Of a stretch of 64,000 nt of DNA, positions 19,063-28,591 are shown one piece after another. The notes under the pieces are model-generated. The model worked only from the letters and a program-made list of their open reading frames with translations. It was not told the DNA's origin and searched no databases. The DNA lies in contig NZ_SNZP01000009.1 in NCBI RefSeq assembly GCF_004363805.1, forward strand, positions 124,001-188,000, read 5' to 3'. How positions within the stretch are numbered: the stretch's first letter is position 1; each line of letters opens with the position of its first letter. This stretch comes from Paludibacterium purpuratum. Its GTDB lineage: Bacteria > Pseudomonadota > Gammaproteobacteria > Burkholderiales > Chromobacteriaceae. The translations under genes were made by a program, and so were the position numbers.

Positions 19063-20498
19063 GGCCGCTCCCCGCTTTGGGGCACGGTCAGCGTGCCGTC
19101 CGGGCCGGGATCGAGCCCCAGGCTTGCGCCCATTTGGCCGTAGGCGTTCTGCAAACCGCCATAGCTCTGGTACAGCCGCAGCGACGAAAAGACCGCGTTG
19201 GCATCGGCCAGGATGGCGGGCAAGCGGCCCTGGGCGCCGCTGGCGAAGGCATTGCGGTTTTGTTCGTAAATACGCTGATCGACGTCGTTCAGATCTTTTT
19301 CCAGCGAGAATTCATTGGCGCGGCCCTGCCAGTCGAGATAGGCCACCTGCACCTGGGTCAGCACCGCCATGTTCAACGCCATGCGTTGCGCGCGGGCGAC
19401 TTCCAACTGCGCATCGGCCGCGCGGGTAATCGGCCCGGCGCTAAATAGGTTCAACAGGTTCCAGCTGACGCGTAGCCCCGCATCGCTCCACGAATTGTTG
19501 ACCAGGAATCGATTGCTGTCGTAATGCTGGCCGATGCTGAATTCGATACCGGGCAACAAGCGGGCGATCGCCTTGCGCGTTTCCAACACGCCGATGCGTT
19601 CGTTGTAGCGCGCTTCGTTCAGCTCCGGCCGATTCAACAGCGCCATTTCTTCCATCTTGTCGAGCGGCACGTTCAACACCGGCATCGGCATGCTGGCCGG
19701 CACCGCCACTTGGAAATTCTGTCCCGGCGGCACGTTCATCAAGGCGGCCAAGCGCGGCTTGGCCTGCGCCAAGGCACTACGCACCAAGGTCATTTGCCGC
19801 ACCACGTCCAGTAATTGCCGACGGTAGTTCAACGCTTCCAGCGGCGAGCGCAATTTCAGCTTCTCCACTTGGCGCGCATCCTCAAGCGCCAGGTTGGCTT
19901 GTTGCAGCAACTGATCGATACGGCCTTCGAGCTGCTGCGCGCCGACCGCCTCCCACCAGGCTTCGCGCACCTGCTGTACCAGCTGTTGCGCCACCTTGCG
20001 CTGACGCTGCTGCAGAATCAGCAAGCGGTCGGACTGCTGCTTGGCGCTGTAGTAGCTGACACCGAAATCCAGCACGTTCCAGCTCAGCGTCAAATCCGCG
20101 GTACGGTCGTGCTTCTCGGTAGAAATCGAAGGCACCAACGACTGCGTGCCGGTGGCGACGTTCTGCGACGAGGAGGCGTTGTCGTTGTTGCGCTGGGTGT
20201 AGCCGGCCGCCAGCGCCAACTTCGGCAGCATATCCAGGCTGGACAGATCCAACTGTCGCTGCGCCATGGCCTCTTCCATCAACTTGACGCGGTAATCCAG
20301 GTTGTACTTCAAGGCGCGCGCCATCGCTTCTTGCAAAGTCACCGGCCCGGACAACGCCTCTTGCTGGCCGAACATCATCTGGCGATCCGTCGCCAGCGTC
20401 GCCTGGCGCTCGTCCATGCCCATCGGCGACGGGCCGACGGCACACCCCGCCAAGAGCAAAGCCGACAAGACGGCGACCCCTTGATAACGCCTATCCAT
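19059..20498 (-). CDS. TolC-family outer-membrane efflux lipoprotein
   Basis: The 479-residue protein has a lipoprotein signal with lipobox LAGC (Cys18) and two OEP repeats with long helical hairpins and beta-strand pairs (VTLQEAMARALKYNLDYRV; RVSWNLLNLFSAG). TolC-family trimers form the outer-membrane channel and periplasmic tunnel of type I secretion and efflux pumps. It is the second gene of the operon, 42 bp after the giant surface-protein gene and overlapping the adaptor gene, so it is probably dedicated to that substrate. Confidence 0.88.
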   Translation of the reverse strand: MDRRYQGVAVLSALLLAGCAVGPSPMGMDERQATLATDRQMMFGQQEALSGPVTLQEAMARALKYNLDYRVKLMEEAMAQRQLDLSSLDMLPKLALAAGYTQRNNDNASSSQNVATGTQSLVPSISTEKHDRTADLTLSWNVLDFGVSYYSAKQQSDRLLILQQRQRKVAQQLVQQVREAWWEAVGAQQLEGRIDQLLQQANLALEDARQVEKLKLRSPLEALNYRRQLLDVVRQMTLVRSALAQAKPRLAALMNVPPGQNFQVAVPASMPMPVLNVPLDKMEEMALLNRPELNEARYNERIGVLETRKAIARLLPGIEFSIGQHYDSNRFLVNNSWSDAGLRVSWNLLNLFSAGPITRAADAQLEVARAQRMALNMAVLTQVQVAYLDWQGRANEFSLEKDLNDVDQRIYEQNRNAFASGAQGRLPAILADANAVFSSLRLYQSYGGLQNAYGQMGASLGLDPGPDGTLTVPQSGERP

Positions 20499-20540
20499 AT
20501 TTCCCCCCTGTGTCTACGTTATATGGCTACGGCACTTTTG

Positions 20541-23500
20541 TTAGCTCAGCCATTGCGCCAGTCTGCCCTGGCCATGCTGTTTGAATTGTTCGTTCAAGGC
20601 TTGCTTGCCCGGGTGGCCGGCATCTGCGGCCGGCTCTCCCGTCTTGAGTTGCAAATGCGCCACCCCGCGATGACCGTTGCGATCTTGCACCGTCACATCC
20701 AACGACAACGGTTTGTTCCAACCCGTCGGCGGCGTGCCGCTGAAGCGACCGGTCTGCGGGTCGAAACGCAGCCAGCCCGGCAAGGGCTGACCATTGCTTT
20801 GCCTTACCTGGATGCTCAGCACGGAACTCGCCTCGCGCGTCACCACCGTGCCGGGCGGTAGGTTGAAACTGAATGACTGCCCCGCCACCAGCGGCCTCAC
20901 CCCCAGATCCGGCAACACCTGCAGCGCAGGCCCCTGTGTGGCGAGCTGGACGCTGATGAAGGTTTGCGGGCTCGGACCGTTGTCCGCGCCATGTAGCGAC
21001 GGCGTCGGCGCAGGGGGGCTAATGAAATGATCCTGACCGAAGGCCGGCGTACTCGATAGCGGTCCAGAGCCGCCACCCGTGCCGGTCGTCACGGCGACGA
21101 GTGGCGCCGGCGCGTTCGCTGCGGCTCTGACCGCTGCCAACACGATATTGGGCGTGATCGGCGCAATCGCGATCGGTGCCGTGGTCGTGCCGGCCACGGG
21201 CGGCGGTGCTGGCGGCACCGGGGCCGGCGGGGGCGGCGGCGTCACCGGCGTGGTGATCTGATACGCAGTCGCAACCGTTTGCAGCGCATTGCTGTTGCCC
21301 GCCGCATCGGACACCGCGCCGACCGGCACGGCCAGCGCCAGCGAGCCATCGCCGCCAACACCGGACAAATGCACCACGTAATGACCGGGGCTGACCTCCA
21401 CCACCGAGGAGACCGTGCCTTGCGCACTGCCGGTGGCCACGGTGTTGAACGCGCCGGCGCTCAGACCGCTGACCGGTTTGGAAAACACGACGTCGTAGCT
21501 CAGGCTGTTCGCGCTGGTGGAAAGCGTATCGAGCGGCGTGATCGATTGCACTTGCGGCGCGACGGTGTCCACCGTCACGGTATAAGCCGTCGACTGCGCG
21601 CTGTTATTGCTGCCCAGCGTCGCCATGGCGCGGATGCTGTGGTTGCCGTCGCTCAGCGGACTGGTCAAGGTGTAATGCCAGGCGCCGCTGCCGTCGGCGG
21701 TAGTGGTGCCCACGCTGCTACCGTCCACATAGACCGTCACCGTGGCGCCGGCCTGCGCCGTACCGGTGACATCGGGCGTGGTGTCGTTGGTCACGCCATC
21801 GCTATGACTGCTGCCGGTGTCGGTGGCCGTGGAGAGCGCGAGCGAGCCCGGTGCCGGTAACTGTAGGGCAACCGAGCGCGTGACCGTACTACTGGTCTTC
21901 GTGCCGTCGCTGACCTGGAAGCTGACCGTACGCGTCGCGGTGTTCGGTGTCACTGCGCTGTCGCTGTAGGTCACCGACCGCAAGGCTGCCTGCCATTGCG
22001 CCAAGCTGGCGGTGGCGCCGCTGGAGGTCAGCGTCAGCACGCCGGTGCCGCTGTTGTAGCTGGCGGCGATATTGCCCATGGTGCTGCCGTTGTTGGTAAA
22101 CGCCAACACGTCTTCACTGCTGTGGAAGTTACCGCTGATCGACACCGTGGCACTGGCCAGCGTGGTGTTGTCCAGGTCGGTGACCGTGATGCCACCATCC
22201 ACCGCCACCGGGTCTGCGCCAAGCACGAAGCTGCCGCTGCCGCCCGAGGCGCTGGCAACCGGCGTCTGGTCGGTGTCGGCCACCGTCACGCTCTTGCTGA
22301 CTGCACTGCTGGCCTTGCTGCCGTCGCTGACCTGGAAGCTGATGGTGCGCGTGGCGCTGTTCGGCGTCACCGCGCTATCGCTGTAGGTCACCGCGCGCAA
22401 GGCCGCCTGCCATTGCGCCAGCGTCGCCGTGGCGCCGCTCGAAGTCAGCGTCAGTACCCCGGTACCGCTGTTGTAGCTGGCGGCGATGTTGCCCATGGTG
22501 CTGCCGTTGTTGGTAAACGCCAGCACGTCCTCGCCGCTGTGGAAGTTACCGGTGATCGACACCGTGGCGCTCGCTAGCGTCGTATTGTCCAGGTCCGACA
22601 GCGTGAGGCCGCTGTCGACCGCCACCGGGGTGGAGGCGGTATTGTCGCCGGCGGTAAAGGCCGTGCTGCCGCCCGAGGCAGTGGCGATCGGCGTCTGGTC
22701 GGTATCGGCCACCGTCACGCTCTTGCTGACCGCGCTGCTGGTTTTGCTGCCGTCGCTGACCTGGAAGCTGATGGTGCGCGTGGCGCTGTTCGGCGTCACC
22801 GCGCTGTCGGTGTAGGTCACCGCGCGCAAGGCTGCCTGCCATTGCGCCAGCGTCGCCGTGGCCCCGCTGGAGGTCAACGTCAGTACCCCGGTGCCGCTGT
22901 TGTAGCTGGCGCTGATATTGCCAAAGGTGATCGCACTGGTGTTACTGAAGGCCAGCACGTCCTCGCCACTATGGAAGTTGCCGGTGATCGACACCGTGGC
23001 GCTCGCCAAGGTTGTATTGTCCAGATCCGATATCGTGATGCCGCTGTCCACCACCACCGGGGTGGAAGCGGTGTTGTCGCCGGCGGTAAACGCCGTACTG
23101 CCGCCCGAGGCGGTGGCAATCGGCGTCTGGTCGGTATCGGCCACCGTCACGCTCTTGGTGACTGCACTGCTGGCCTTGGTACCGTCGCTGACCTGGAAGC
23201 TAATGGTGCGCGTGGCGCTGTTCGGCGTCACCGCGCTATCGGTGTAGGTCACCGCGCGTAACGCCGCCTGCCATTGCGCCAGCGTCGCGGTAGCGCCGCT
23301 GGAGGTCAACGTCAGCACCCCGGTGCCGCTGTTGTAACTGGCGGTGATGTTGCCCATGGTGCTGCCGTTGTTGGTAAACGCCAGCACGTCCTCGCCGCTG
23401 TGGAAGTTACCGGTGATCGACACCGTGGCGCTCGCCAGCGTCGAATTGTCCAGGTCCGACAGCGTGATGCCGTTATCCACCGCCACCGGGGTGGAGGCGG

Positions 23501-26500
23501 TGTTGTCGCCGGCGGTAAACGCCGTACTGCCGCCCGAGGTGGTGGCGATCGGCGTTTGATCGGTGTCGGCCACCGTCACGCTCTTGGTCACCGCGCTGCT
23601 GGTTTTGCTGCCGTCGTTGACGCTGAAGCTGACCGTGCGTGTCGCGCTGTTCGGCGTCACTGCGCTGTCGCTGTAGGTCACCGCGCGCAAGGCCGCCTGC
23701 CATTGCGCCAGCGTCGCCGTGGCGCCGCTCGAAGTCAGCGTCAGCACCCCAGTACCGCTGTTGTAGCTGGCGGTGATGTTGCCCATGGTGCTGCCGTTGT
23801 TGGTAAACGCCAGCACGTCCTCGCCACTATGGAAGTTGCCGGTAATCGACACCGTGGCGCTGGCCAAGGTCGTGTTGTCCAGGTCCGATACCGTGATGCC
23901 GCTGTCCACCGCCACCGGGGTGGAGGCGGTGTTGTCGCCGGCGGTAAAGGCCGTACTGCCGCCCGAGGTGGTGGCAATCGGCGTCTGGTCGGTGTCGGCC
24001 ACGGTGACGGTACGCGTGACCGTACTGCCGGCGTTGCTGTTGCCGTCGGTGGCTACGAAACTGACGGTGCGTGTCGCGCTGTTCGGTGTCACTGCGCTGT
24101 CGGTGTAGGTCACCGCGCGCAAGGCTGCCTGCCATTGCGCCAAAGTGGCGGTGGCACCGCTGGAGGTCAGCGTCAGCACCCCGGTGCCGCTGTTGTAACT
24201 GGCGGTGATATTGCCCATGGTGCTGCCGTTGTTGGTAAAGGCCAGCACGTCTTCGCCGCTGTGGAAGTTACCGCTGATGGACACCGTGGCGCTGGCCAAG
24301 GTACTGCAGCCCTGGTCGACCAGGGTCAGGCCGCTGTCGACCGCCACCGGGGTGGAAGCGGTGTTGTCGCCGGCGACGAAGGCCGCACTGCCGCCGCTCA
24401 GGGTCAGAATCGGCGCGGAGATGACGGAGAGTGTCACGCTGGCGGCGGAACTGGTCTGGCCATGGCCGTCGTTGACGGCGACTTGCACTGTACGCGTAGC
24501 GGTATTGGGCGAGCCGGCGCTGTTGCTGTAGGTGAAGGCACCCACCAACGTGGTGACGCGGCTGGCGGTGGCATTGCCGTTGAGCGTGACGATCAGGTCG
24601 TGCCCGCTCACACCGTCGCCGTTGCTGGCAATGGTGCCGACCGCGACCCCTCCCACCGACACCGTGCTGCCGACGCTGGTGCCGCTACTGAGCGACACGG
24701 TGCCGCTGGTATCGACCCCCAGCACGTCTTCGCTGCTGTGACCGTTGGCCGAAATATGCACGGTGACGTTGCCGCTATTGAAATTGGGCGAATCGCTGTC
24801 GGTCACCGTGGCTGCGGTGCCGGTATCCAGGTGCACAGCGCCACCGCCGATCAGATAGGCCGGGCTGTCGCCGTTGAGGTTGCCGATCGCCGGCGCGACG
24901 TCGGCGGCCACCGTCACGCTCTTGGTGACCGTGCCGCTGGTATTGCTTCCGGGATCGGTAATGACAAAGCTGATGGTGCGCGTGCTGGTGTTGGGCGTCA
25001 GCAAGGTGTCTTGGTAGGTCACCGCGCGTAGCGCCGCCTGCCACTGCGCGGTGGTGGCGAGGGAACCGCTGGAAGTCAGCGTCAGCACCCCGCCGCTATT
25101 GCTCTGGACGGCGATATTGCCCATGGTGCTACCGTCGTTGGTGAACGCCAGCACATCCTCGCCGCTATGGAAGTTGCCGGTGATCGACACCGTGGCCGTC
25201 GTCTCGGTCGTGGTGGCGGTGTCTCGCAGCGTCAGGCCACTATCCACCGCCACCGCGTTGCCGTTGCCGGCGCTATAGGCGCTGCTGCCGCCGCTGGTGG
25301 TGATGGTCGGCCCCGGCATATGGAAGTTGACGGCGTTGATGTTGCCGATGCCCACCTGGCCGGTAATGTTGTGACCGTTGGCGGCCATCACGCGGAACGA
25401 ATCGATTTCTTGAAAACCACTGATGCCGGACACGTTGAACAGCACATTCGCGCCGCTAGCGCTGAAGTCGCCGACCGATTGGGTCAGCGTCGCGCCGCTG
25501 ACCGCCGAACCGTTGAGATAACCGACCAACTGCACGTTACCGCTCGTGAAGGCCTGGTCGTAACCGCTCAGCACCACGTAAATCGAATTGAGCGTGAACA
25601 GACTGCTGTCGTTGGGCTTAACGGAAAAATAGGTGATGTGCTTGGCGCCGTCGCTGATGGCATCGACCGTCTCCACCGTGCTAGTCCCATCCACCCCGAC
25701 TGCGATCAGCTCGTTCAGGCCATCGCCGTTGGTATTCATCTGCATGGTGAAGTCCCAGCCGAGCTGATTCGACAAGGTCACGAACGAAGAGCCTAAGGCC
25801 ACTGTCGTCGAATGGCCATCAACCGTCGTAAAGTCGGTGGTACCGGTACTCGGCCGCGTCAGCAGGCCGTCGTAGCTCAAATCCAGGCTGGCCACGTCGA
25901 TGTGGCCTGTGCTGCGCTCCAGCGTCCAATTACCGCCGAGGCTGGCGGCGCCGGTGGCATCGGTCGAAGCGGCCACCACCGCGTGGGTATCCTGCGCCAG
26001 GCTTTGGATAAATGCCGCACCATCCTGGCCGGCGGCGATATCGCAACCGTAGAGCAGGATATCGCCGCCCGGCTGCAAGGCCTGGCCGATGGTGGTCAGA
26101 TCCGCTTGGCGGCTGGCGAGGTTGGCTTGGCTGAGCGATAACGTACCGAGCATCAGATCGTTGGCTTCGCCGTGCGAAATGATATGCATGGCGGCGAAGC
26201 CCTGATGCGCGCGCGCCCACTGCGCGATCTGCGCCAGGCCGTCGCTATGGCTATCGAGCACCACCACCAAGTCGCCGACTGGCAGTTGGGCGATCAAGCT
26301 CTGATAATTTGCGACATCGTTCTCGACGAACACCACCTGACGGGCCGGCGGCGGTGCGGCGGGCGGGGAGACCGCGGCAGGCGCCGGCGCATCCGTCGTA
26401 TGCTCGGCCACAGTAGGATGCGGCACATCGTGCGCGGCATCGGCGATGGCGCCGGTCGCCGCCACCGCGCCGTCGAACATCATTCTCGGTTCCAGCGCTT

Positions 26501-26546
26501 GCAACAACTGCCGCGCATGCCTTTTTGTAGGTATTCCGCCTGCCAT
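20541..26546 (-). CDS. Giant repetitive surface/adhesin-like protein with LEPR motif and DUF4347 domain
   Basis: The 2001-residue protein starts at the ATG at 26546 after GGGGAGAG; an upstream in-frame ATG at 26597 overlaps a likely -10 region. It has no Sec signal. Residues 18-27 are LEPRMMFDGA, an N-terminal motif shared by many very large secreted proteins. Residues about 71-228 are a DUF4347 domain with HIISHG (121-126) and LLYGCD. A discoidin/lectin-like segment may occupy about 240-420. Then come tandem 143-residue cadherin/VCBS-like repeats (ITGNFHSGEDVLAFTNNGS core), one diverged unit, a Bap-type Ig domain, a Pro-rich linker and a final He_PIG-like domain (PLPGWLRFDPQTGRFSGTP). No RTX nonapeptides were seen. 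It leads the export operon and is probably its cargo, displayed on or released from the surface. Confidence 0.88.
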   Translation of the reverse strand: MAGGIPTKRHARQLLQALEPRMMFDGAVAATGAIADAAHDVPHPTVAEHTTDAPAPAAVSPPAAPPPARQVVFVENDVANYQSLIAQLPVGDLVVVLDSHSDGLAQIAQWARAHQGFAAMHIISHGEANDLMLGTLSLSQANLASRQADLTTIGQALQPGGDILLYGCDIAAGQDGAAFIQSLAQDTHAVVAASTDATGAASLGGNWTLERSTGHIDVASLDLSYDGLLTRPSTGTTDFTTVDGHSTTVALGSSFVTLSNQLGWDFTMQMNTNGDGLNELIAVGVDGTSTVETVDAISDGAKHITYFSVKPNDSSLFTLNSIYVVLSGYDQAFTSGNVQLVGYLNGSAVSGATLTQSVGDFSASGANVLFNVSGISGFQEIDSFRVMAANGHNITGQVGIGNINAVNFHMPGPTITTSGGSSAYSAGNGNAVAVDSGLTLRDTATTTETTATVSITGNFHSGEDVLAFTNDGSTMGNIAVQSNSGGVLTLTSSGSLATTAQWQAALRAVTYQDTLLTPNTSTRTISFVITDPGSNTSGTVTKSVTVAADVAPAIGNLNGDSPAYLIGGGAVHLDTGTAATVTDSDSPNFNSGNVTVHISANGHSSEDVLGVDTSGTVSLSSGTSVGSTVSVGGVAVGTIASNGDGVSGHDLIVTLNGNATASRVTTLVGAFTYSNSAGSPNTATRTVQVAVNDGHGQTSSAASVTLSVISAPILTLSGGSAAFVAGDNTASTPVAVDSGLTLVDQGCSTLASATVSISGNFHSGEDVLAFTNNGSTMGNITASYNSGTGVLTLTSSGATATLAQWQAALRAVTYTDSAVTPNSATRTVSFVATDGNSNAGSTVTRTVTVADTDQTPIATTSGGSTAFTAGDNTASTPVAVDSGITVSDLDNTTLASATVSITGNFHSGEDVLAFTNNGSTMGNITASYNSGTGVLTLTSSGATATLAQWQAALRAVTYSDSAVTPNSATRTVSFSVNDGSKTSSAVTKSVTVADTDQTPIATTSGGSTAFTAGDNTASTPVAVDNGITLSDLDNSTLASATVSITGNFHSGEDVLAFTNNGSTMGNITASYNSGTGVLTLTSSGATATLAQWQAALRAVTYTDSAVTPNSATRTISFQVSDGTKASSAVTKSVTVADTDQTPIATASGGSTAFTAGDNTASTPVVVDSGITISDLDNTTLASATVSITGNFHSGEDVLAFSNTSAITFGNISASYNSGTGVLTLTSSGATATLAQWQAALRAVTYTDSAVTPNSATRTISFQVSDGSKTSSAVSKSVTVADTDQTPIATASGGSTAFTAGDNTASTPVAVDSGLTLSDLDNTTLASATVSITGNFHSGEDVLAFTNNGSTMGNIAASYNSGTGVLTLTSSGATATLAQWQAALRAVTYSDSAVTPNSATRTISFQVSDGSKASSAVSKSVTVADTDQTPVASASGGSGSFVLGADPVAVDGGITVTDLDNTTLASATVSISGNFHSSEDVLAFTNNGSTMGNIAASYNSGTGVLTLTSSGATASLAQWQAALRSVTYSDSAVTPNTATRTVSFQVSDGTKTSSTVTRSVALQLPAPGSLALSTATDTGSSHSDGVTNDTTPDVTGTAQAGATVTVYVDGSSVGTTTADGSGAWHYTLTSPLSDGNHSIRAMATLGSNNSAQSTAYTVTVDTVAPQVQSITPLDTLSTSANSLSYDVVFSKPVSGLSAGAFNTVATGSAQGTVSSVVEVSPGHYVVHLSGVGGDGSLALAVPVGAVSDAAGNSNALQTVATAYQITTPVTPPPPPAPVPPAPPPVAGTTTAPIAIAPITPNIVLAAVRAAANAPAPLVAVTTGTGGGSGPLSSTPAFGQDHFISPPAPTPSLHGADNGPSPQTFISVQLATQGPALQVLPDLGVRPLVAGQSFSFNLPPGTVVTREASSVLSIQVRQSNGQPLPGWLRFDPQTGRFSGTPPTGWNKPLSLDVTVQDRNGHRGVAHLQLKTGEPAADAGHPGKQALNEQFKQHGQGRLAQWLS
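21870..25310 (-). repeat. Tandem 429-bp repeats inside the giant surface-protein gene
   Basis: The marker encoding DQTP recurs at about 22262, 22690, 23122, 23551 and 23980, a period of about 429 bp (143 residues). The central units are nearly identical at DNA level. Units at both ends are more diverged, including one (about 24380-24900) that keeps only part of the pattern. About seven units can be recognised. Confidence 0.88.
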
Positions 26547-26736
26547 ATTGCTCTCCCCGACCCGCTTGTCCGACAACCACCAGCATGCATTAATCATAAT
26601 ACAATTACAACCAATAACTCATTCATGTTTATACCCATATACGATTACCGTTCGCCATCCAAATCGCGAATAAACGCAGGCGTGCTGGTTTTTGCTAACA
26701 TCATGGCCATCATCATCAAATACCCCCGCCACTTGC

Positions 26737-27612
26737 ATGCTACCAACATACCAAACCGCGTTTTTGCCGTTGCGGCAACATCGACACCACCTGCGCCAGT
26801 GGGGCAACGAACAAGCGCCCTTGCTGGTGCTGCTGCACGGCTGGATGGATAGTTCGGCCACCTTTCAATTCCTGGTCGAGGCCTTGCGGCAAGAGTGGCA
26901 TGTCGTGGCGCCGGACTGGCGCGGTTTCGGCGACAGCGACTGGAACCGCGACAGTTACTATCCGGCCGACTATCTGGCCGATCTGGATGCGTTACTGGAG
27001 CACCTCAGCCCGCATAGGCCGGTCTTTGTGGTGGGGCACAGCATGGGCGCCATGGTGGCCGGTCTGTACGCGGGCATTCGCCCCGAACGGGTACGGGCTT
27101 TGGCATTGGTAGAGGGATTCGGCTTGCCGGACAGCAAGCCGGACGAGGCACCGGGGCGCTATGCGCGCTGGCTGAAGGAAAACCGCCAACCGCCGGCCTT
27201 CCTGCCGTTGCCGTCGCTGGAGGCGGTCGCGGCCAAGCTGCTGGAACGCAACCCGCGACTCAGACCGGATCGCGCGCTCTGGCTCGCAGAGCAATTGACG
27301 CGCTTCGACGCGGCCAGCGGCCAATGGGTCTATCGGGCGGACCCGTGCCATAAGATGGTCAACCCGATCCTGTACCGGCTACGCGAAGCCCAGGCCTGCT
27401 GGCGTCGCATCGCCTGTCCGGTGCAATGGGTGATGGGCGGCGATATGTGGGATCACCCCATGGCCCGGGGGGTGTTCGACACCTTGGACAGCCGGCGCGC
27501 CTGCTTCGCCAAACTCAGCGAAGTCACGGTGGCGGACGCCGGCCACATGATTCAGTGGGAGCAGCCAGAGGCGCTGGCCCAGGCACTCGAGACGTTCTTT
27601 ACCGCCAACTGA
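26737..27612 (+). CDS. Alpha/beta-hydrolase fold protein
   Basis: The 291-residue protein has the oxyanion-hole motif LLHGWMDSS, the nucleophile elbow GHSMG (Ser102), and a C-terminal acid and His in VADAGHMIQWEQPE. Overall it resembles the esterase/epoxide-hydrolase-like branch found next to many betaproteobacterial genes. The substrate is unknown. The ATG at 26737 is chosen because the family block starts soon after; the longer frame from 26692 adds low-complexity residues. It is divergent from the giant surface-protein gene. Confidence 0.85.
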   Translation: MLPTYQTAFLPLRQHRHHLRQWGNEQAPLLVLLHGWMDSSATFQFLVEALRQEWHVVAPDWRGFGDSDWNRDSYYPADYLADLDALLEHLSPHRPVFVVGHSMGAMVAGLYAGIRPERVRALALVEGFGLPDSKPDEAPGRYARWLKENRQPPAFLPLPSLEAVAAKLLERNPRLRPDRALWLAEQLTRFDAASGQWVYRADPCHKMVNPILYRLREAQACWRRIACPVQWVMGGDMWDHPMARGVFDTLDSRRACFAKLSEVTVADAGHMIQWEQPEALAQALETFFTAN

Positions 27613-27627
27613 TCCAATTCACCGACG

Positions 27628-27702
27628 GGTGGGTTCGCCGAAGGCAACCCGCCAACGCTCCCCCAAACAGGGTTGGTGCGTTGCTTCGCGAACGCACCCT
27701 AC
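27628..27702. repeat. REPIN-like hairpin-doublet repeat, copy B (inverted)
   Basis: The first hairpin (GGTGGGTT...AACCCGCC, about 27629-27653) and the second (GGTGCGTT...AACGCACC, 27675-27699) are separated by about 20 bases. Bases 27675-27702 are the exact reverse complement of 2491-2518. It lies between convergent genes. Confidence 0.8.
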
Positions 27703-27709
27703 CCCCCCC

Positions 27710-28564
27710 CTATTTCAGGGCTACCCACAAATCGGTTTCGAGCGCCATGGGCGGTGTCGTGCGCGGGTCGTTCAGATACTCCTCGACGCAAGGCAGATCC
27801 GCCGGCTCCTCGCCGCTGTGCGGCAGCCATTCGCAGTAGAGCTGGCGCCAGGAGTGGGATAGTTCGCTATAAGGGCCGGTGTGCCGCAGTACGCCATAGC
27901 GGCCGGCAGGCAATTCAAGCACCGCCAGCCCCTCCGGCACCGGCCAGTCCGGCGACCAGGCGATGGCCGCCGCCGAGCGTAGCCGATCGACCGGCACGCT
28001 GTCCGGGTCGTCGTAATAGAGGCCGAACACGCGAGCCGGCGTCTCGCTTCGATAATGCGGCATCGCCCGCAGCATCAGATCCTCGAAGGCGATGCCGATA
28101 TTCATGTAATCGCCTTGGTGGCGCCGCAACAAAAGAGTCATGGGTTCGGCGTGCGGCTGAATCTGTACGGTTTGCATGAAGCTCTCCTGAACAATGGATT
28201 GACGAAGCGCCGCCCCGGCCCGGAAACGTCCCGGCGTCATGCCGTAATGGCGGCCAAAGCCGCGCACGAAAGCTGCCAGGCTACCGTAGCCTGCGCCTCT
28301 GGCGATCTGTTCCAGCGGTTTGTCGCTGGCGGACAGGCGCCGGGCGGCCTGGTGCAGCCGCCCACGTTGCACGGTTTCGAACACCGTCTCGCCCATCACG
28401 CCGCGATAGATGCGGTGAAAATGATAGGGCGAGAAACAGGCGACCTCGGCCAAGCGCTCCAGCGGCAAATCCCGATCCAGGTTGCTCCATAAATAGAGTA
28501 CGGCCTGGCGGATCCGCTCGACGTAGCGCATATCGGTTTCGGTTCGTCGATAAGGTGTTCTCAT
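27710..28564 (-). CDS. AraC-family regulator with GyrI-like effector domain
   Basis: The 284-residue protein has two N-terminal AraC helix-turn-helix motifs (PLERLAEVACFSPYHFHRIYRGVMGETV and PLEQIARGAGYGSLAAFVRGFGRHYGMTP, ending near residue 115) and a C-terminal GyrI/SOUL-type small-molecule-binding domain (LRHTGPYSELSHSW, PCVEEYLNDPRTTPP). The arrangement matches Rob/SoxS-like multidrug-responsive activators such as BmrR/GyrI fusions. The start at 28564 has no clear Shine-Dalgarno, and ATG 28531 is an alternative. Targets are not evident nearby; the gene is monocistronic. Confidence 0.85.
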   Translation of the reverse strand: MRTPYRRTETDMRYVERIRQAVLYLWSNLDRDLPLERLAEVACFSPYHFHRIYRGVMGETVFETVQRGRLHQAARRLSASDKPLEQIARGAGYGSLAAFVRGFGRHYGMTPGRFRAGAALRQSIVQESFMQTVQIQPHAEPMTLLLRRHQGDYMNIGIAFEDLMLRAMPHYRSETPARVFGLYYDDPDSVPVDRLRSAAAIAWSPDWPVPEGLAVLELPAGRYGVLRHTGPYSELSHSWRQLYCEWLPHSGEEPADLPCVEEYLNDPRTTPPMALETDLWVALK

Positions 28565-28591
28565 GGCGAGAGATTAGCCATCTTCCATTGA

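Noticed and set aside
21870-25310. Regular repeats that might suggest a CRISPR array
   Set aside because: The units are 429 bp, in frame and protein-coding, with no short repeat/spacer pattern or cas gene.
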